Shown here: positions 1 to 7,910 of the stretch, in pieces
How positions within the stretch are numbered: position 1 is the first letter of the stretch
How the letters are laid out: every line of letters starts with the position of its first letter
DNA from: Streptomyces glaucescens
GTDB lineage: Bacteria; Actinomycetota; Actinomycetes; Streptomycetales; Streptomycetaceae
Reading direction: 5' to 3'
DNA: 64,000 bases
Assembly (NCBI RefSeq): GCF_000761215.1
Contig: NZ_CP009438.1
Coordinates: forward strand, 7,389,201-7,453,200
The notes under the pieces: model-generated
Databases searched by the model: none
Told to the model about the DNA's origin: nothing
Seen by the model: the letters and a program-made list of their open reading frames with translations, nothing else
Program-made: the position numbers and the translations under genes

Positions 1-849
1 AGGAATCGCGGCTGCATCGGCACCCGCCCGCTGAGCAAGTCCGACGGCTCGCCGGACTACCCGATCAACCACAACAAGTTCGTCCTCTTCTCCCACACCG
101 GAGGGGCGGACAACGTGGTGGTGCAGACCTCGTTCAACCTGACGACCCACCAGCGCGAACGCCTGCACAACAACGCGGTGACCCTCGTCGACAAGGGCCT
201 CTACGACATCTACCGGGCCTACTTCGACGACCAGGTCTCCCACGCGGCCGGCGCCGGCCTGAGCCACTACTACAAGACGCCGATCAGCACCACGAACCCG
301 GCGTACAAGGCGTACTTCTTCCCGCGCAAGGAGACGTCCGGCACCACCTACCAGACCGACGCCTCCACCGACATGGTCAAGCTGATCCTCGACAAGGTGA
401 ACTGCGCGGCGGGCTCCGAGGTGCGCATCGCGGCCAACCTCTTCTACCGGACCCACATCGCCGACAAGATGGTCTCCATGGTGGACGCGGGCTGCTCGGT
501 GATCCTCGCCCACGACAGCGACCCCAACGGCGGCGGCAACGGTGTGAACTCCATGGGCAGGACCGTCGAGGGCATCCTCTCCGGGCAGCTCACCCAGCGC
601 GTGGAGTGCTGGGAGACCCCGCCCGCCGGGCGCACCGGCAACATCGGTCTGCACTCCAAGTACCTGCTGGTCAACGGCACGTACGAGGGTGTCGCCGGCA
701 AGAAGATCGTCTGGACCGGCAGCCACAACTACTCGTACCAGGCGCTGCGGTCGAACGACGAGACGCTGCTGAAGATCGACAACGCCGCCGTCTTCGACCA
801 GTACAAGGCCAACCACGTGCAGCTCATGAGCTACTGCGCGGGCAGCTGA
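1..849 (+). CDS. Phospholipase D-like domain protein, 5' end outside window
   Basis: The frame is open from base 1 and ends at TGA 847-849, so only the C-terminal ~282 residues are present. Two PLD-type HxK motifs are visible: NHNKF (His codon at 70, Lys at 76) followed by a hydrophobic strand and a TSFNLT segment, and LHSKY at about 650 followed by TGSHNYSY and a downstream NDE. In the PLD superfamily the two HxK/N motifs form one active site that cleaves phosphodiester bonds through a phospho-histidine intermediate. Streptomyces relatives are often secreted, but the N-terminus is missing so export cannot be judged. The substrate (lipid or nucleic acid) cannot be read from the sequence. A strong hairpin follows the stop. 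Confidence 0.85.
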   Translation, partial: RNRGCIGTRPLSKSDGSPDYPINHNKFVLFSHTGGADNVVVQTSFNLTTHQRERLHNNAVTLVDKGLYDIYRAYFDDQVSHAAGAGLSHYYKTPISTTNPAYKAYFFPRKETSGTTYQTDASTDMVKLILDKVNCAAGSEVRIAANLFYRTHIADKMVSMVDAGCSVILAHDSDPNGGGNGVNSMGRTVEGILSGQLTQRVECWETPPAGRTGNIGLHSKYLLVNGTYEGVAGKKIVWTGSHNYSYQALRSNDETLLKIDNAAVFDQYKANHVQLMSYCAGS

Positions 850-889
850 GCCGCACCGCCCCCGGCCCGTACGGACGGCGGCGGCAACG

Positions 890-930
890 GCCGGAGGGCC
901 GGGCTCCCATGGGGAACCCGGCCCTCCGGC
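890..930. terminator. Perfect 14-bp stem hairpin after PLD-like gene
   Basis: The arm GCCGGAGGGCCGGG (890-903) pairs perfectly with 917-930 around a 13-base loop. It lies 41 bases past the PLD stop. There is no T-run, as is common for Streptomyces terminators. It could also act on the opposite strand. Confidence 0.75.
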
Positions 931-956
931 GCGTGCGGGCGCGGACTGCTCGGCCA

Positions 957-1060
957 TGATGGCGTTCAGCACGTTGAGCTTCGCCGCACTGCGCGCCGGC
1001 CGCATCGCGGCCAGGACACCCACCAGGGCGGCCAGCAGCAGGAAGATCCCGATGCGGTCC
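957..1060 (-). pseudogene. C-terminal fragment of FtsX/MacB-type ABC permease
   Basis: On the minus strand this encodes a last transmembrane helix (IFLLLAALVGVLAAM) followed by RPARSAAKLNVLNAIMAEQ, the usual C-terminal signature of actinobacterial FtsX-like ABC permeases. About 35 codons remain, and the sequence upstream belongs to an unrelated gene in another frame. It is therefore a remnant left by recombination. Confidence 0.7.
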
Positions 1061-1065
1061 CACGG

Positions 1066-1236
1066 CGACGAAGGTGTGTCCCTGCAGGGCGGCCACGGTG
1101 ATCACCGGCAGCGACAGCATCCGCGCGAACAACTCGTGGACGGAGACTACGCAGTCCTGGTGCTGGTCGGTGTGGGCGAACAGCCAGTCCATGTCGAGCC
1201 CGTTGGAGTGCGCGGCGGCGGTGATACCGGCTCCTG
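1066..1236 (-). pseudogene. Internal fragment of enoyl-CoA hydratase/isomerase family protein
   Basis: The minus strand reads SNGLDMDWLFAHTDQ, then VHELFARMLSLP and VAALQGHTFVA, matching the stretch before the oxyanion hole of crotonase-fold enzymes, where AALQGH is followed by A-G-G/A. The reading breaks just after HTFVA and joins the FtsX fragment in another frame. Neither half can be functional. Confidence 0.65.
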
Positions 1237-1356
1237 ATCTGCTGAGCCCAGGCAGTGCGAAAGCAAGTAGCCCGTCTCATGTCCTGGTGGGCGCTGGCGA
1301 CTGGCGGTACCCCGGCCTGCCCTGCGCATGGCAGAGCTGGGACCTGCGATCGTGGT

Positions 1357-1388
1357 GCCGGCCGCCCGTACCGTAACGGGCGGCCGGC
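1357..1388. terminator. 13-bp perfect stem hairpin
   Basis: GCCGGCCGCCCGT (1357-1369) pairs with 1376-1388 around a 6-base loop, 12 bases beyond the stop of the minus-strand gene 1401-1916. It is a factor-independent terminator candidate without a T-tract. Confidence 0.7.
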
Positions 1389-1400
1389 GCGCAGCGGTGG

Positions 1401-1916
1401 TCAGCCTCTGCGAACTGATGCGCCGTAGTGATCGGTCTGGCGCACGACTTTCACTTCGCTCGGCCGGGCTGGCCAGGCCTGGATGAGATACCACTCGGTG
1501 ACTTGGTCGGGGGCGAGATCGACAGCGGTGTCGCGGCCGCGGGCATGGATGCGCAACCGGTAGTCGCCGGGGCCCTGGAAAGACAGGACGGGGAGTTCTT
1601 CGTCCAAGTCGTCCATGACGCCGCGGATCGTGAGCTCGCCGGAGGGGGAGTGGGCGGAGATCTCGACAATCTCCTGCCAATCTCCGTTGCCGGGTGCGGG
1701 TGCGGGTGCGGGTGCGGTGTCGTGGAGGGTGACCGTCACGTCGATCTCACCGGTATGGATGCCGGTCATGACGGTGATGGCGCCATCAGCGACCCGCACG
1801 AGCCCGTTGTGTTCGCGGGCAAGGTCGGGTCCGGCAGGACCTTCCTCGTCACCGATCTCGAACTGGTGGTACTGAACAGGTACCAGCCCACAGCCCCGTT
1901 CGACCTCGTCGCTCAT
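1401..1916 (-). CDS. Conserved hypothetical protein, 171 aa
   Basis: The ATG at 1916 has a GAAGGA ribosome site 7 bases upstream. The protein is acidic and soluble, with no signal peptide or membrane helix. It contains a PAPAPAP linker near residue 75 and ends in beta-rich segments such as YRLRIHARGRDTA and WYLIQAWPA. I recognise it only as a type of small hypothetical protein frequent in Streptomyces. Its position next to a broken small secreted-protein-like ORF would fit an immunity-type role, but nothing in the sequence proves it. Confidence 0.7.
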   Translation of the reverse strand: MSDEVERGCGLVPVQYHQFEIGDEEGPAGPDLAREHNGLVRVADGAITVMTGIHTGEIDVTVTLHDTAPAPAPAPGNGDWQEIVEISAHSPSGELTIRGVMDDLDEELPVLSFQGPGDYRLRIHARGRDTAVDLAPDQVTEWYLIQAWPARPSEVKVVRQTDHYGASVRRG

Positions 1917-1946
1917 ATCTCAGTCCTTCGCTGGGCGCCACGGCGC

Positions 1947-2273
1947 CTACTTGACCCACACCAGGAACGTGTCCTTCTCGATGGTGCGGTTGAACAGACA
2001 GAAGCTGCTGAGTGCTTTGCCGCCTTCCTCGATCTGCCTGCCGTTGATCACGCGACGGCTGAACTTGCCGCCGCCTGTTCGGTGACGTGCTCCCCGGATC
2101 AACGGCCTCCTCGCTCGTGCCCATCGGCTCAGACGGGCACGTGCTCTTGGTGACCTTGCACTTTCCGTAGTGCTTGCCGCTGCCGCTGCCGTTGGCGCTG
2201 GCGCTGGCACTCTGTAGTCGGGACGCACACCGACCCCGTGCAGCGGGCACTCACTCACCCTCTTCGACTCCAC
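1947..2273 (-). pseudogene. Possible remnant of a small Cys-containing protein
   Basis: In the minus direction one frame reads a Ser/Gly-rich stretch then HYGKCKVTKSTCPSE, and another frame continues with KFSRRVINGRQIEEGGK and TIEKDTFLVWVK before a stop at 1947. The two parts make sense only if one frameshift near 2070 is allowed. The family is not recognised. It may be the broken upstream partner of the gene at 1401-1916. Confidence 0.3.
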
Positions 2274-2304
2274 GCGTCGACCGTACCGTCAGGCAAACCC
2301 CCAG

Positions 2305-3040
2305 CTCAGCGGACGTACCCGAACGTCACGGGCCGTGGGACCGGATCTATGACCTGTTCCGGCGCTGGCAGCGGGACGGCACCTGGGCGAGGATCCTCAC
2401 CCAACTCCAGGCCGAGGCGGACGCGAAGGGCGTGATCACCTGGGATGTCAACGTCGACGTCGACTCCACTGTTTGCCGGGCCCACCAGCACGCGGCCGGA
2501 GCGGCGAAAAAAAGGGGACCTTCAGAAGGAGCCACCCGGCGGTATCTTCGTCGAGCCGGCCGACCACGGCCTCGGACGCTCCCGCGGCGGACTGACCAGC
2601 AAAATCCACCTCGCGGTCGAGCAGGGGCAGAAGCCCTTGTCCGTCGTGATCACGGCCGGGCAGCGGGGCGACTCTGCGGAGTTCGAGCCGGTCCTGGAAG
2701 CCATACGGGTTCTCCGGCTGGGGCTGGGCAGGCCGCGCAAGCGCCCGAACCGGGCCCGGGCCGACGAGGCGTACGACTTGCTCAGCAGTCGCTCCTACCT
2801 ACGCAGACGCCTAATTAAGGCCACCGTCCCGGTTCCGACGGACCGGGTCCGCAACCGCCTCAAGCGCGGATCACGTGGCGGGCGGCCGCCACAGTTCGAC
2901 AGGGACGACTACAAGCAGCGGCACGCGGTCGAGTGCGGGATCAACCGGCTCAAGCGCCACCGGGCCGTCGCCACCCGGTACGACAAACTCGCCGTCCGCT
3001 ACGCAGCGACCGTGCTGGTCGCAGTCATAAACGAGTAGCT
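2305..3040 (+). pseudogene. IS5-family (IS427-type) transposase, 5' truncated, two frames
   Basis: The first frame carries DVPERHGPWDRIYDLFRRW and VDSTVCRAHQH. After an A7G4 run (2507-2517) the reading moves to the frame with GLGRSRGGLTSKIH, a DEAYD motif and ECGINRLKRHRAVATRYDK. These are the DDE-type blocks of IS5-group transposases, with C-terminal ExxxxRLKxxR. The A/G run lies where IS427-type elements are thought to shift frame between orfA and orfB. The N-terminal ~40 codons are missing, so the element is immobile by itself. Confidence 0.85.
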
Positions 3041-3042
3041 GT

Positions 3043-3067
3043 GACCAGCACTTTCACAACAGGCCCC
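3043..3067. repeat. Right terminal inverted repeat of the IS5-type element
   Basis: TGACCAGCACTTTCACAACA plus GGCCCC directly follows the transposase stop, in the layout of IS5-group right ends (GGGGCCTGTTGTGAAAG read inward). No matching left end is visible, which agrees with loss of the 5' part. Confidence 0.55.
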
Positions 3068-3068
3068 A

Positions 3069-3212
3069 GCGGAGCTTGCCCCAGCCCCTTGATGCTCGGG
3101 GAGCCCTTGCGGGAGATCAGCGCCTGAATGCAGCGGCGTCGCAGCTCACGCGCGCAGCCTTCGAGTCGTACGCCTTGTCGTGGGTCGTCGGCCGTGCGCG
3201 CCCCGAAGGCGC
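3069..3212 (-). pseudogene. Short IS4/IS5-type transposase fragment
   Basis: The minus strand reads a piece resembling AARRELRRRCIQALISRKG followed by IKGLG, equivalent to the block between the second and third catalytic residues of small IS5-type transposases. It is about 45 codons without start or end, wedged between an IS end and the SDR gene. Confidence 0.45.
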
Positions 3213-3246
3213 GAGGTCCTTCGGGGTGCGCGGCAGTGGTTCGACT

Positions 3247-3996
3247 TCAGGCGTTGTAGCCGCCGTGGGCGTCCAGCACCGCGCCCGTGACGTACGACGC
3301 GGCGGGGCTCGCCAGGAAGGCGATCGCCGCGGCGATTTCGTCGGGGTGCCCCATGCGTTGCAGAGACAGCGAGCTGACCAGGGCGTTGAGGGTCTCGGGG
3401 TCCGGCGGTTGCATGCCGCCCTCCATCAGTCCGGCCTCCACGACGTTGGCCGTGATGTTCCGGGGCCCGAGGTCGCGTGCGACGCCCATGGTGTACCTCT
3501 CGATCCCGGACTTGGTCGCCGCGTAGTCGGCAACGCCGGGGGTGCCGACCCGGGAGCCCAGTCCGGAACTCACCGTGATGATGCGGCCGCCCTCGCGCAG
3601 CACCCGGGAGGCGGCCCGGATGACGGCGATCACGCCGAGGTAGTTGGTGGCATGCATCCGGTCCAGTGCGGCGGTGTCGGCGTCCGGGTCGTCCACCGTG
3701 CCGGCCACCGAGATCGCCGCGTTGTTGACGAGGATGTCCAGGCCGCCGAAGTGCGCGACCACGTCGTCGATCAGCGCCGGCGCCCGGCTCGTGTCTGCCT
3801 GGTCGGACTGGAAGGCGACGGCCTTGGCTCCCTTGCCGTGCACCTCGTCGACGACGGCCTGCGCCTGCTTCTCGGAGCTGACGTAGGTGAAGGCGACGTC
3901 GGCACCCTGCTCGGCCAGCAGCCGTACGGTCGCGGCTCCCAGTCCGCGCGACCCCCCGGTGACCAGGGCGACCTTGCCCATGAGTGGCTTGCTCAT
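3247..3996 (-). CDS. SDR family oxidoreductase
   Basis: Classical short-chain dehydrogenase/reductase of 249 residues. It has the Rossmann motif TGGSRGLG (13-20), the structural NNAA (91-94), the catalytic Ser near 143, YxxxK (Tyr158, Lys162), and the C-terminal tail of FabG-like enzymes. It should act as a soluble NAD(P)H-dependent ketone/alcohol oxidoreductase; the substrate is unknown. The ATG at 3996 is chosen over the upstream GTG because GAGGTGAG sits 4 bases before it. It diverges from an Rrf2-type regulator with palindromes between them, so it is probably that regulator's target. Confidence 0.93.
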   Translation of the reverse strand: MSKPLMGKVALVTGGSRGLGAATVRLLAEQGADVAFTYVSSEKQAQAVVDEVHGKGAKAVAFQSDQADTSRAPALIDDVVAHFGGLDILVNNAAISVAGTVDDPDADTAALDRMHATNYLGVIAVIRAASRVLREGGRIITVSSGLGSRVGTPGVADYAATKSGIERYTMGVARDLGPRNITANVVEAGLMEGGMQPPDPETLNALVSSLSLQRMGHPDEIAAAIAFLASPAASYVTGAVLDAHGGYNA

Positions 3997-4030
3997 TCTT
4001 CTCACCTCGTTGATTGACTCTTCCCGGCCA

Positions 4031-4096
4031 GTCGCAACGCTAATTGTTACGACAGGCTATTGCAACCTTCACTGTTACGACTGCACTGTCGTAACA
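4031..4096. promoter_or_regulatory. Two palindromic operators between SDR and Rrf2 genes
   Basis: Site 1 (4031-4053) is GTCGCAAC-7-GTTACGAC, an imperfect palindrome. Site 2 (4073-4096) is TGTTACGAC-6-GTCGTAACA, perfect over 9 bases each side. Both share the half-site GTTACGAC and lie in the 129-bp divergent spacer. They are very likely binding sites of the adjacent Rrf2-type repressor, giving autoregulation and control of the SDR gene. Confidence 0.75.
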
Positions 4097-4125
4097 TAAA
4101 ACGTTGCGGCCGAGAGGAGGGCTTC

Positions 4126-4560
4126 ATGAGTGCCAACAGCAGGTTGACCATTGCCGCCCACGCGCTGGCCTGGATCGGTCTCTACCAGCGCCAGGGCCAT
4201 GAGGTCGCCACCTCCGAGCAGATCGCGACCAGCGCGAACACCAACCCCGTGGTGATCAGGCGGCTGCTCGGCGAGCTGCGCAGGGCCGGGCTCGTGGAGT
4301 CCCGGCGGGGCGTGGGCGCGGGCTGGTCGCTGGCGCGCGAGCTGGAGTCGATGACTCTGCTCGACGTGTACGAGGCAGTGGAACCCGGCCCGCTGTTCGC
4401 GATGCACCGCACCACCCCGGACCAGGGATGCGTGGTGGGTTACGGCATCCAGCCGGCGATGCAGAGCATCTACGAGGGCATCGAGGAGACCCTGAAACAC
4501 GAGCTGGCCCGCGTCACGCTCGAGAACGTACTCCGGGCCGTACTCGCGGCACCTCGCTAG
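4126..4560 (+). CDS. Rrf2 family transcriptional regulator
   Basis: 144 residues; the ATG at 4126 follows GAGGAGG. It begins with a winged-helix segment (SRLTIAAHALAWI, then TSEQIATSANTNPVVIRRLLGELRRAGLV) and the wing SRRGVGAGW, typical of Rrf2/YwnA regulators. Only one cysteine is present (in DQGCVVGYG), so the three-Cys Fe-S ligand set of IscR/NsrR is absent; a single-Cys redox or ligand-sensing mode is possible but inferred. It is divergent from the SDR gene and likely autoregulated through the palindromes upstream. Confidence 0.9.
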   Translation: MSANSRLTIAAHALAWIGLYQRQGHEVATSEQIATSANTNPVVIRRLLGELRRAGLVESRRGVGAGWSLARELESMTLLDVYEAVEPGPLFAMHRTTPDQGCVVGYGIQPAMQSIYEGIEETLKHELARVTLENVLRAVLAAPR

Positions 4561-4586
4561 TACGGCAGCGGTGCTTCCCGTGACTG

Positions 4587-4740
4587 ATGGCCAGGTCGGG
4601 CGTTGGCGCCGGCGAGCAGCAGCTGCGTGCCATTACCGCCGAAGGCCTCGGCGAGATGTACTTCCGCGACGGAGGCCGCCGCGCCCAGTGCCTGGAGGTC
4701 GAGTTCACCGACGTGGCACAGTTCGAGATCGACCTGTAGC
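4587..4740 (+). pseudogene. Truncated hypothetical gene, copy 1 of a duplicated remnant
   Basis: The frame reads GVGAGEQQLRAITAEGLGE, then MYFRDGGRR and LEVEFTDVAQFEIDL before TAG 4738-4740. Nearly the same sequence ends the ORF at 14731-14869, and the similarity continues past the stop (GTGGTCGGCACCCTCAGTCC in both). The 5' part here is missing. The function is unknown. Confidence 0.6.
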
Positions 4741-5060
4741 GCCGCGATGAAGTGGTCGGCACCCTCAGTCCGCCCGGTGGTGGCGGGTGAGGTGGGCGGC
4801 ACTGCGAGTATTCCGGCGACAGATGGGTCGGTGCACCCTTCAGGTGACCCACGAAGTGCAATTCTGGCCTCGCGCCCCTGAGGCGAGACGCCGTGCCGCC
4901 ACATCAGCCCGAACGAATGCAATCTCGGCGGGGTCGAGAACCTGCTCGCGCTGCCTGGCCGAGAACGACCGCCCGCCCCCGCCCGTCCCTCCAGGCGACA
5001 CTAGGCGTCGCGGGAGCCGGCCTTCAGGGATGAGGGCGTCCTGCCAACGGGCGCCGGGGA
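4741..5060. other. No supported gene
   Basis: The first ~60 bases continue the duplicated remnant. Further on, a minus-strand stretch reads FSARQREQVLDPAEIAFVRA, which may be a gene scrap, but no start, stop or family supports a call. Confidence 0.4.
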
Positions 5061-5228
5061 TCAGGGGCGGTAGATCATTTCGAGGAGGCCGGCGGCGATG
5101 AGCGTCCATGCGCCGATGGCGATGAGCCACCACCGGTCAGTGAGGGCGCCTGCTGTGACGAGGACGACGGCCCCGGTCATCAGGCTGATGATCCTGGACC
5201 GCATTCCCCATTTCCGGAAGGGTTTCAT
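5061..5228 (-). CDS. Small two-helix membrane protein, 55 aa
   Basis: ATG 5228 to TGA 5061. After a basic N-terminus (KPFRKWGMRSR) come two hydrophobic segments, IISLMTGAVVLVTAGAL and WWLIAIGAWTLIAAGLL, separated by TDR, and a short tail MIYRP. It starts 53 bases after the stop of the APC permease on the same strand, so it is probably co-transcribed and could be an accessory peptide of the transporter. No family is recognised. Confidence 0.55.
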   Translation of the reverse strand: MKPFRKWGMRSRIISLMTGAVVLVTAGALTDRWWLIAIGAWTLIAAGLLEMIYRP

Positions 5229-5281
5229 ATCCCGAGTCCTGTCAGTAGTCCGGACGTTTTGGCGTCTGGTGGCCGGCGGGG

Positions 5282-7276
5282 TCAGCCGCCGACGTGGATG
5301 CCGGGGCGTCGGGTGGGGTCGGGTTCGTGTTTGCGGATGATCTCGCGGGTGACGGGGGCGGTGTCGCCGCGGCCGAGGAGGAAGTAGCGGAACATGTGGA
5401 CCAGCGGGCTGCCTTCGGCCCAGGCGAAGTAGCAGTGCGGCTGGATGCCGGTGGCGTCACGCAGGGCGAGAAGGATGGCGGCAATGGCGTTCGGAGCCGC
5501 TGGGGCGCCGGCGCGCAGGACGCGGTAGCCGTCGACTTCGACACCGTGCACGGTGAGGACTTCGCTGAAGTCGGAGGGGTCGACGACGTCGATCTCCAGG
5601 AACAGGACGTCGGCCCGGCCGGGGACGGGGTTGGTGTGGCGCTGTTCGTCTTCCTTGCCGGCGTACTCGGCCGCGTCGCCGGCCTGGCGGCGGTTGGCGA
5701 TGATGTTGATGGACTCGTCGTGAGCGAGGGTGTCGGAGATGAACCGGCGGGCGGTGGCGTCGAAGACGATGCGGTCGGCGCGCAGTTCGGTGGTGCGCGA
5801 GACGCGGGAGATCAGCGAGACGGCGATGATGCCGGCGATGAACACGCCGGAGATCGCGATGCCGTCGGGCTTGTCGACGATGTTGGCCACCAGGGCGTAG
5901 AACAGGATCGCGGTGAGCACCGCGAACCCAGTGCCCACCAGGCGCCGACCACGGCGGAACACGGAGACGGTGACGGCGAACGCTCCGGAGACCATCATGG
6001 CGAGGATGCCGGTGGCGTAGGCGCCGGCTTGTTTGTCGACGTCGGCGTCGAAGGCGATGGTGATGCCGATGGAGATGGCGGTGTAGACGATGACGACAGG
6101 GCGTACCGCCCGCCCCCATTCGGGGGCCATGCCGTAGTCGGGCAGGTAGCGGGGCACGATGTTGATAAGACCTGCCATCGCGGAGGCTCCGGCGAACCAC
6201 AGGATCAGGATGGTGCTGATGTCGTAGACGGTGCCGAATGCCTCGCCGACGTGTTCATGGGCGAGCCAGGCCAGCGCGCGGCCGTTGGCGGCCCCGCCCG
6301 GTTCGAACTCGTCCTCGGGGATGAGGACGGTGGTGACGAAACTGGCGGCCAGCAGGTAGACGCTCATGATGAGCGCCGCGGTGGTGAGCAGCTTGCGAGT
6401 GTTGCGGATCCTGGACTGCAGGCGCTGCTCGGGGCCGGTGCCTTCGGCGGCAACCAGCGGCATCATGCTCACGCCGGTCTCGAAGCCCGACAGGCCCAGC
6501 ACCAGCAGCGGAAACGCCAGCAGAGCCGGGCCCGCCAAGTCGCCGAACCCGCCTCCGGTGTCCGTGAGCGCGTCCGTCCATGCCGACAGAGCTCCGGAGG
6601 TGGTGAAGACATCGGCCAGGCCGACACCGATGATCACAGCGTTCAGTGCCAGGAACACCGCGACCAGCGGGATGGCCACCATGACCGCCTCGCTGAACCC
6701 CAGCAGGAACACCCCACCCAGGACCAGCAGCAGCGCCACGGTGAGGCCCACCTCGTGCCCGTGCAGGGCCTGCGGGAAGAACGGGTTCTCGACGACGTGT
6801 ACGGAAGCGTCCGCGGTGGACAGGGTGATGGTGATGATCCAGGAGGTGGCAACAAAGCCGAGCAGGACCAGGACGAAGAGCTTCCCCCACCAAAACGGCA
6901 GCAGATCTTCTAGCATCGCCACCGACCCCGCACCGTGCGGGCTCTCCCTTGCCACCCTCCGGTACATCGGAAGCATTCCCAGGAGGGTCAGCGCCACGAT
7001 CAGCAGCGTCGCCAGCGGGGAAACCGCCCCGGCCGCCAGCGCGGCGATCGCCGGCACGTAGGCGAGGCTGGAGAAGTAGTCGACGCCCGTCAGGCACATC
7101 ACCTTCCACCAGGTGTGCGGCTCCGTGTGCCCTTCCCCTGCGGCTGGTCCCACCGGCTGTACCCGGTGACGCAGCATCCACCGCGCGAACCCACCCGTGG
7201 GCTGGGCCCGCAGCGCGGGACTGTCCACCGCCTCCGGCACGACCGGCCCTTGTCCGTCCTTCACGACGTCCCCCAT
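5282..7276 (-). CDS. APC superfamily amino acid permease
   Basis: 664 residues. A soluble N-terminus of ~65 residues is followed by the APC signature region (GVDYFSSLAYVPAIAALAAG), about twelve hydrophobic segments to residue ~510, and a ~150-residue C-terminal cytoplasmic domain with mixed alpha/beta character (ADVLFLEIDVVDPSDF, IAAILLALRDATG). Such a tail is common in actinobacterial APC permeases. It likely imports or exchanges an amino acid or other small organic solute across the cell membrane; the substrate cannot be read. The upstream intergenic region is long (to 7910), leaving room for its promoter. Confidence 0.88.
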   Translation of the reverse strand: MGDVVKDGQGPVVPEAVDSPALRAQPTGGFARWMLRHRVQPVGPAAGEGHTEPHTWWKVMCLTGVDYFSSLAYVPAIAALAAGAVSPLATLLIVALTLLGMLPMYRRVARESPHGAGSVAMLEDLLPFWWGKLFVLVLLGFVATSWIITITLSTADASVHVVENPFFPQALHGHEVGLTVALLLVLGGVFLLGFSEAVMVAIPLVAVFLALNAVIIGVGLADVFTTSGALSAWTDALTDTGGGFGDLAGPALLAFPLLVLGLSGFETGVSMMPLVAAEGTGPEQRLQSRIRNTRKLLTTAALIMSVYLLAASFVTTVLIPEDEFEPGGAANGRALAWLAHEHVGEAFGTVYDISTILILWFAGASAMAGLINIVPRYLPDYGMAPEWGRAVRPVVIVYTAISIGITIAFDADVDKQAGAYATGILAMMVSGAFAVTVSVFRRGRRLVGTGFAVLTAILFYALVANIVDKPDGIAISGVFIAGIIAVSLISRVSRTTELRADRIVFDATARRFISDTLAHDESINIIANRRQAGDAAEYAGKEDEQRHTNPVPGRADVLFLEIDVVDPSDFSEVLTVHGVEVDGYRVLRAGAPAAPNAIAAILLALRDATGIQPHCYFAWAEGSPLVHMFRYFLLGRGDTAPVTREIIRKHEPDPTRRPGIHVGG

Positions 7277-7910
7277 CCCTTTCTCGTTTGCGCCCCAGGG
7301 GCAGCTTCAGTACCGCACAGCGCGTCCGGCGCCACGACACGATCATCGAGTATCCGCCCTGCCACAGCCGCCACTCACCGCACCCGGGCCAGGGCGGACT
7401 ACAGGCGCGCGCTAGGCATGGCTGGCGCCCGAACGGCAGCTGACCTAGTGCAGGACTGGTCAGAGCTGAGCGCCTGGCGTTCGGCTGTTTCCCGGTCCCC
7501 GTCAGCCGGGTCAGGCGGGATCGGCTGGGAGCGTCTCCAGCCAGCGGTCCAGCTGACACCTAACGACGTGCCGGTCGTCAAGGGGAGCGTCCCCAACTGC
7601 CCCGGCGACAGTGCCCCTTACTGTTCCCCGGGCCGCCCGTGCCCACCACCCCCCAGGCGACGTCGATCTGGCGCAGCACGGACGACGGGGCGACCATCAC
7701 CAAGGCGCTGACGCTGCCCCAGCAGTGAGCGGAGTATCCGAACTATGGCTGCGCCGGGACATGTTCGGAATCCTGTATGAGGCCGGGGTGTCGGGAACAC
7801 ACGCTTGATCGAGTACCGCCGCGTGCCGCTGAAGAAGCGGTGCGTCCTCCGTTTGCCGGTGTTGGATCCCGGTGTGAGCATGGTATGGGGGACCAGGGCA
7901 GGGAGCACCC
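7277..7910. other. Intergenic region between divergent permease and GMC oxidoreductase genes
   Basis: No intact gene. A scrap on the plus strand (7641-7728) reads IWRSTDDGATITKALTLPQQ then stop, reminiscent of a sialidase-type BNR repeat end but far too short to call. The region should hold both divergent promoters. Confidence 0.5.

Noticed and set aside
1690..1715. Tandem GGGTGC repeats
   Set aside because: They encode the Pro-Ala linker of the gene at 1401-1916 on the minus strand, a low-complexity linker and not a separate element.
5294..6913. A 539-codon plus-strand frame opposite the APC permease
   Set aside because: The translation is low-complexity Asp/Gly/Val, typical of antisense to a membrane-protein gene; the minus frame has clear APC motifs.
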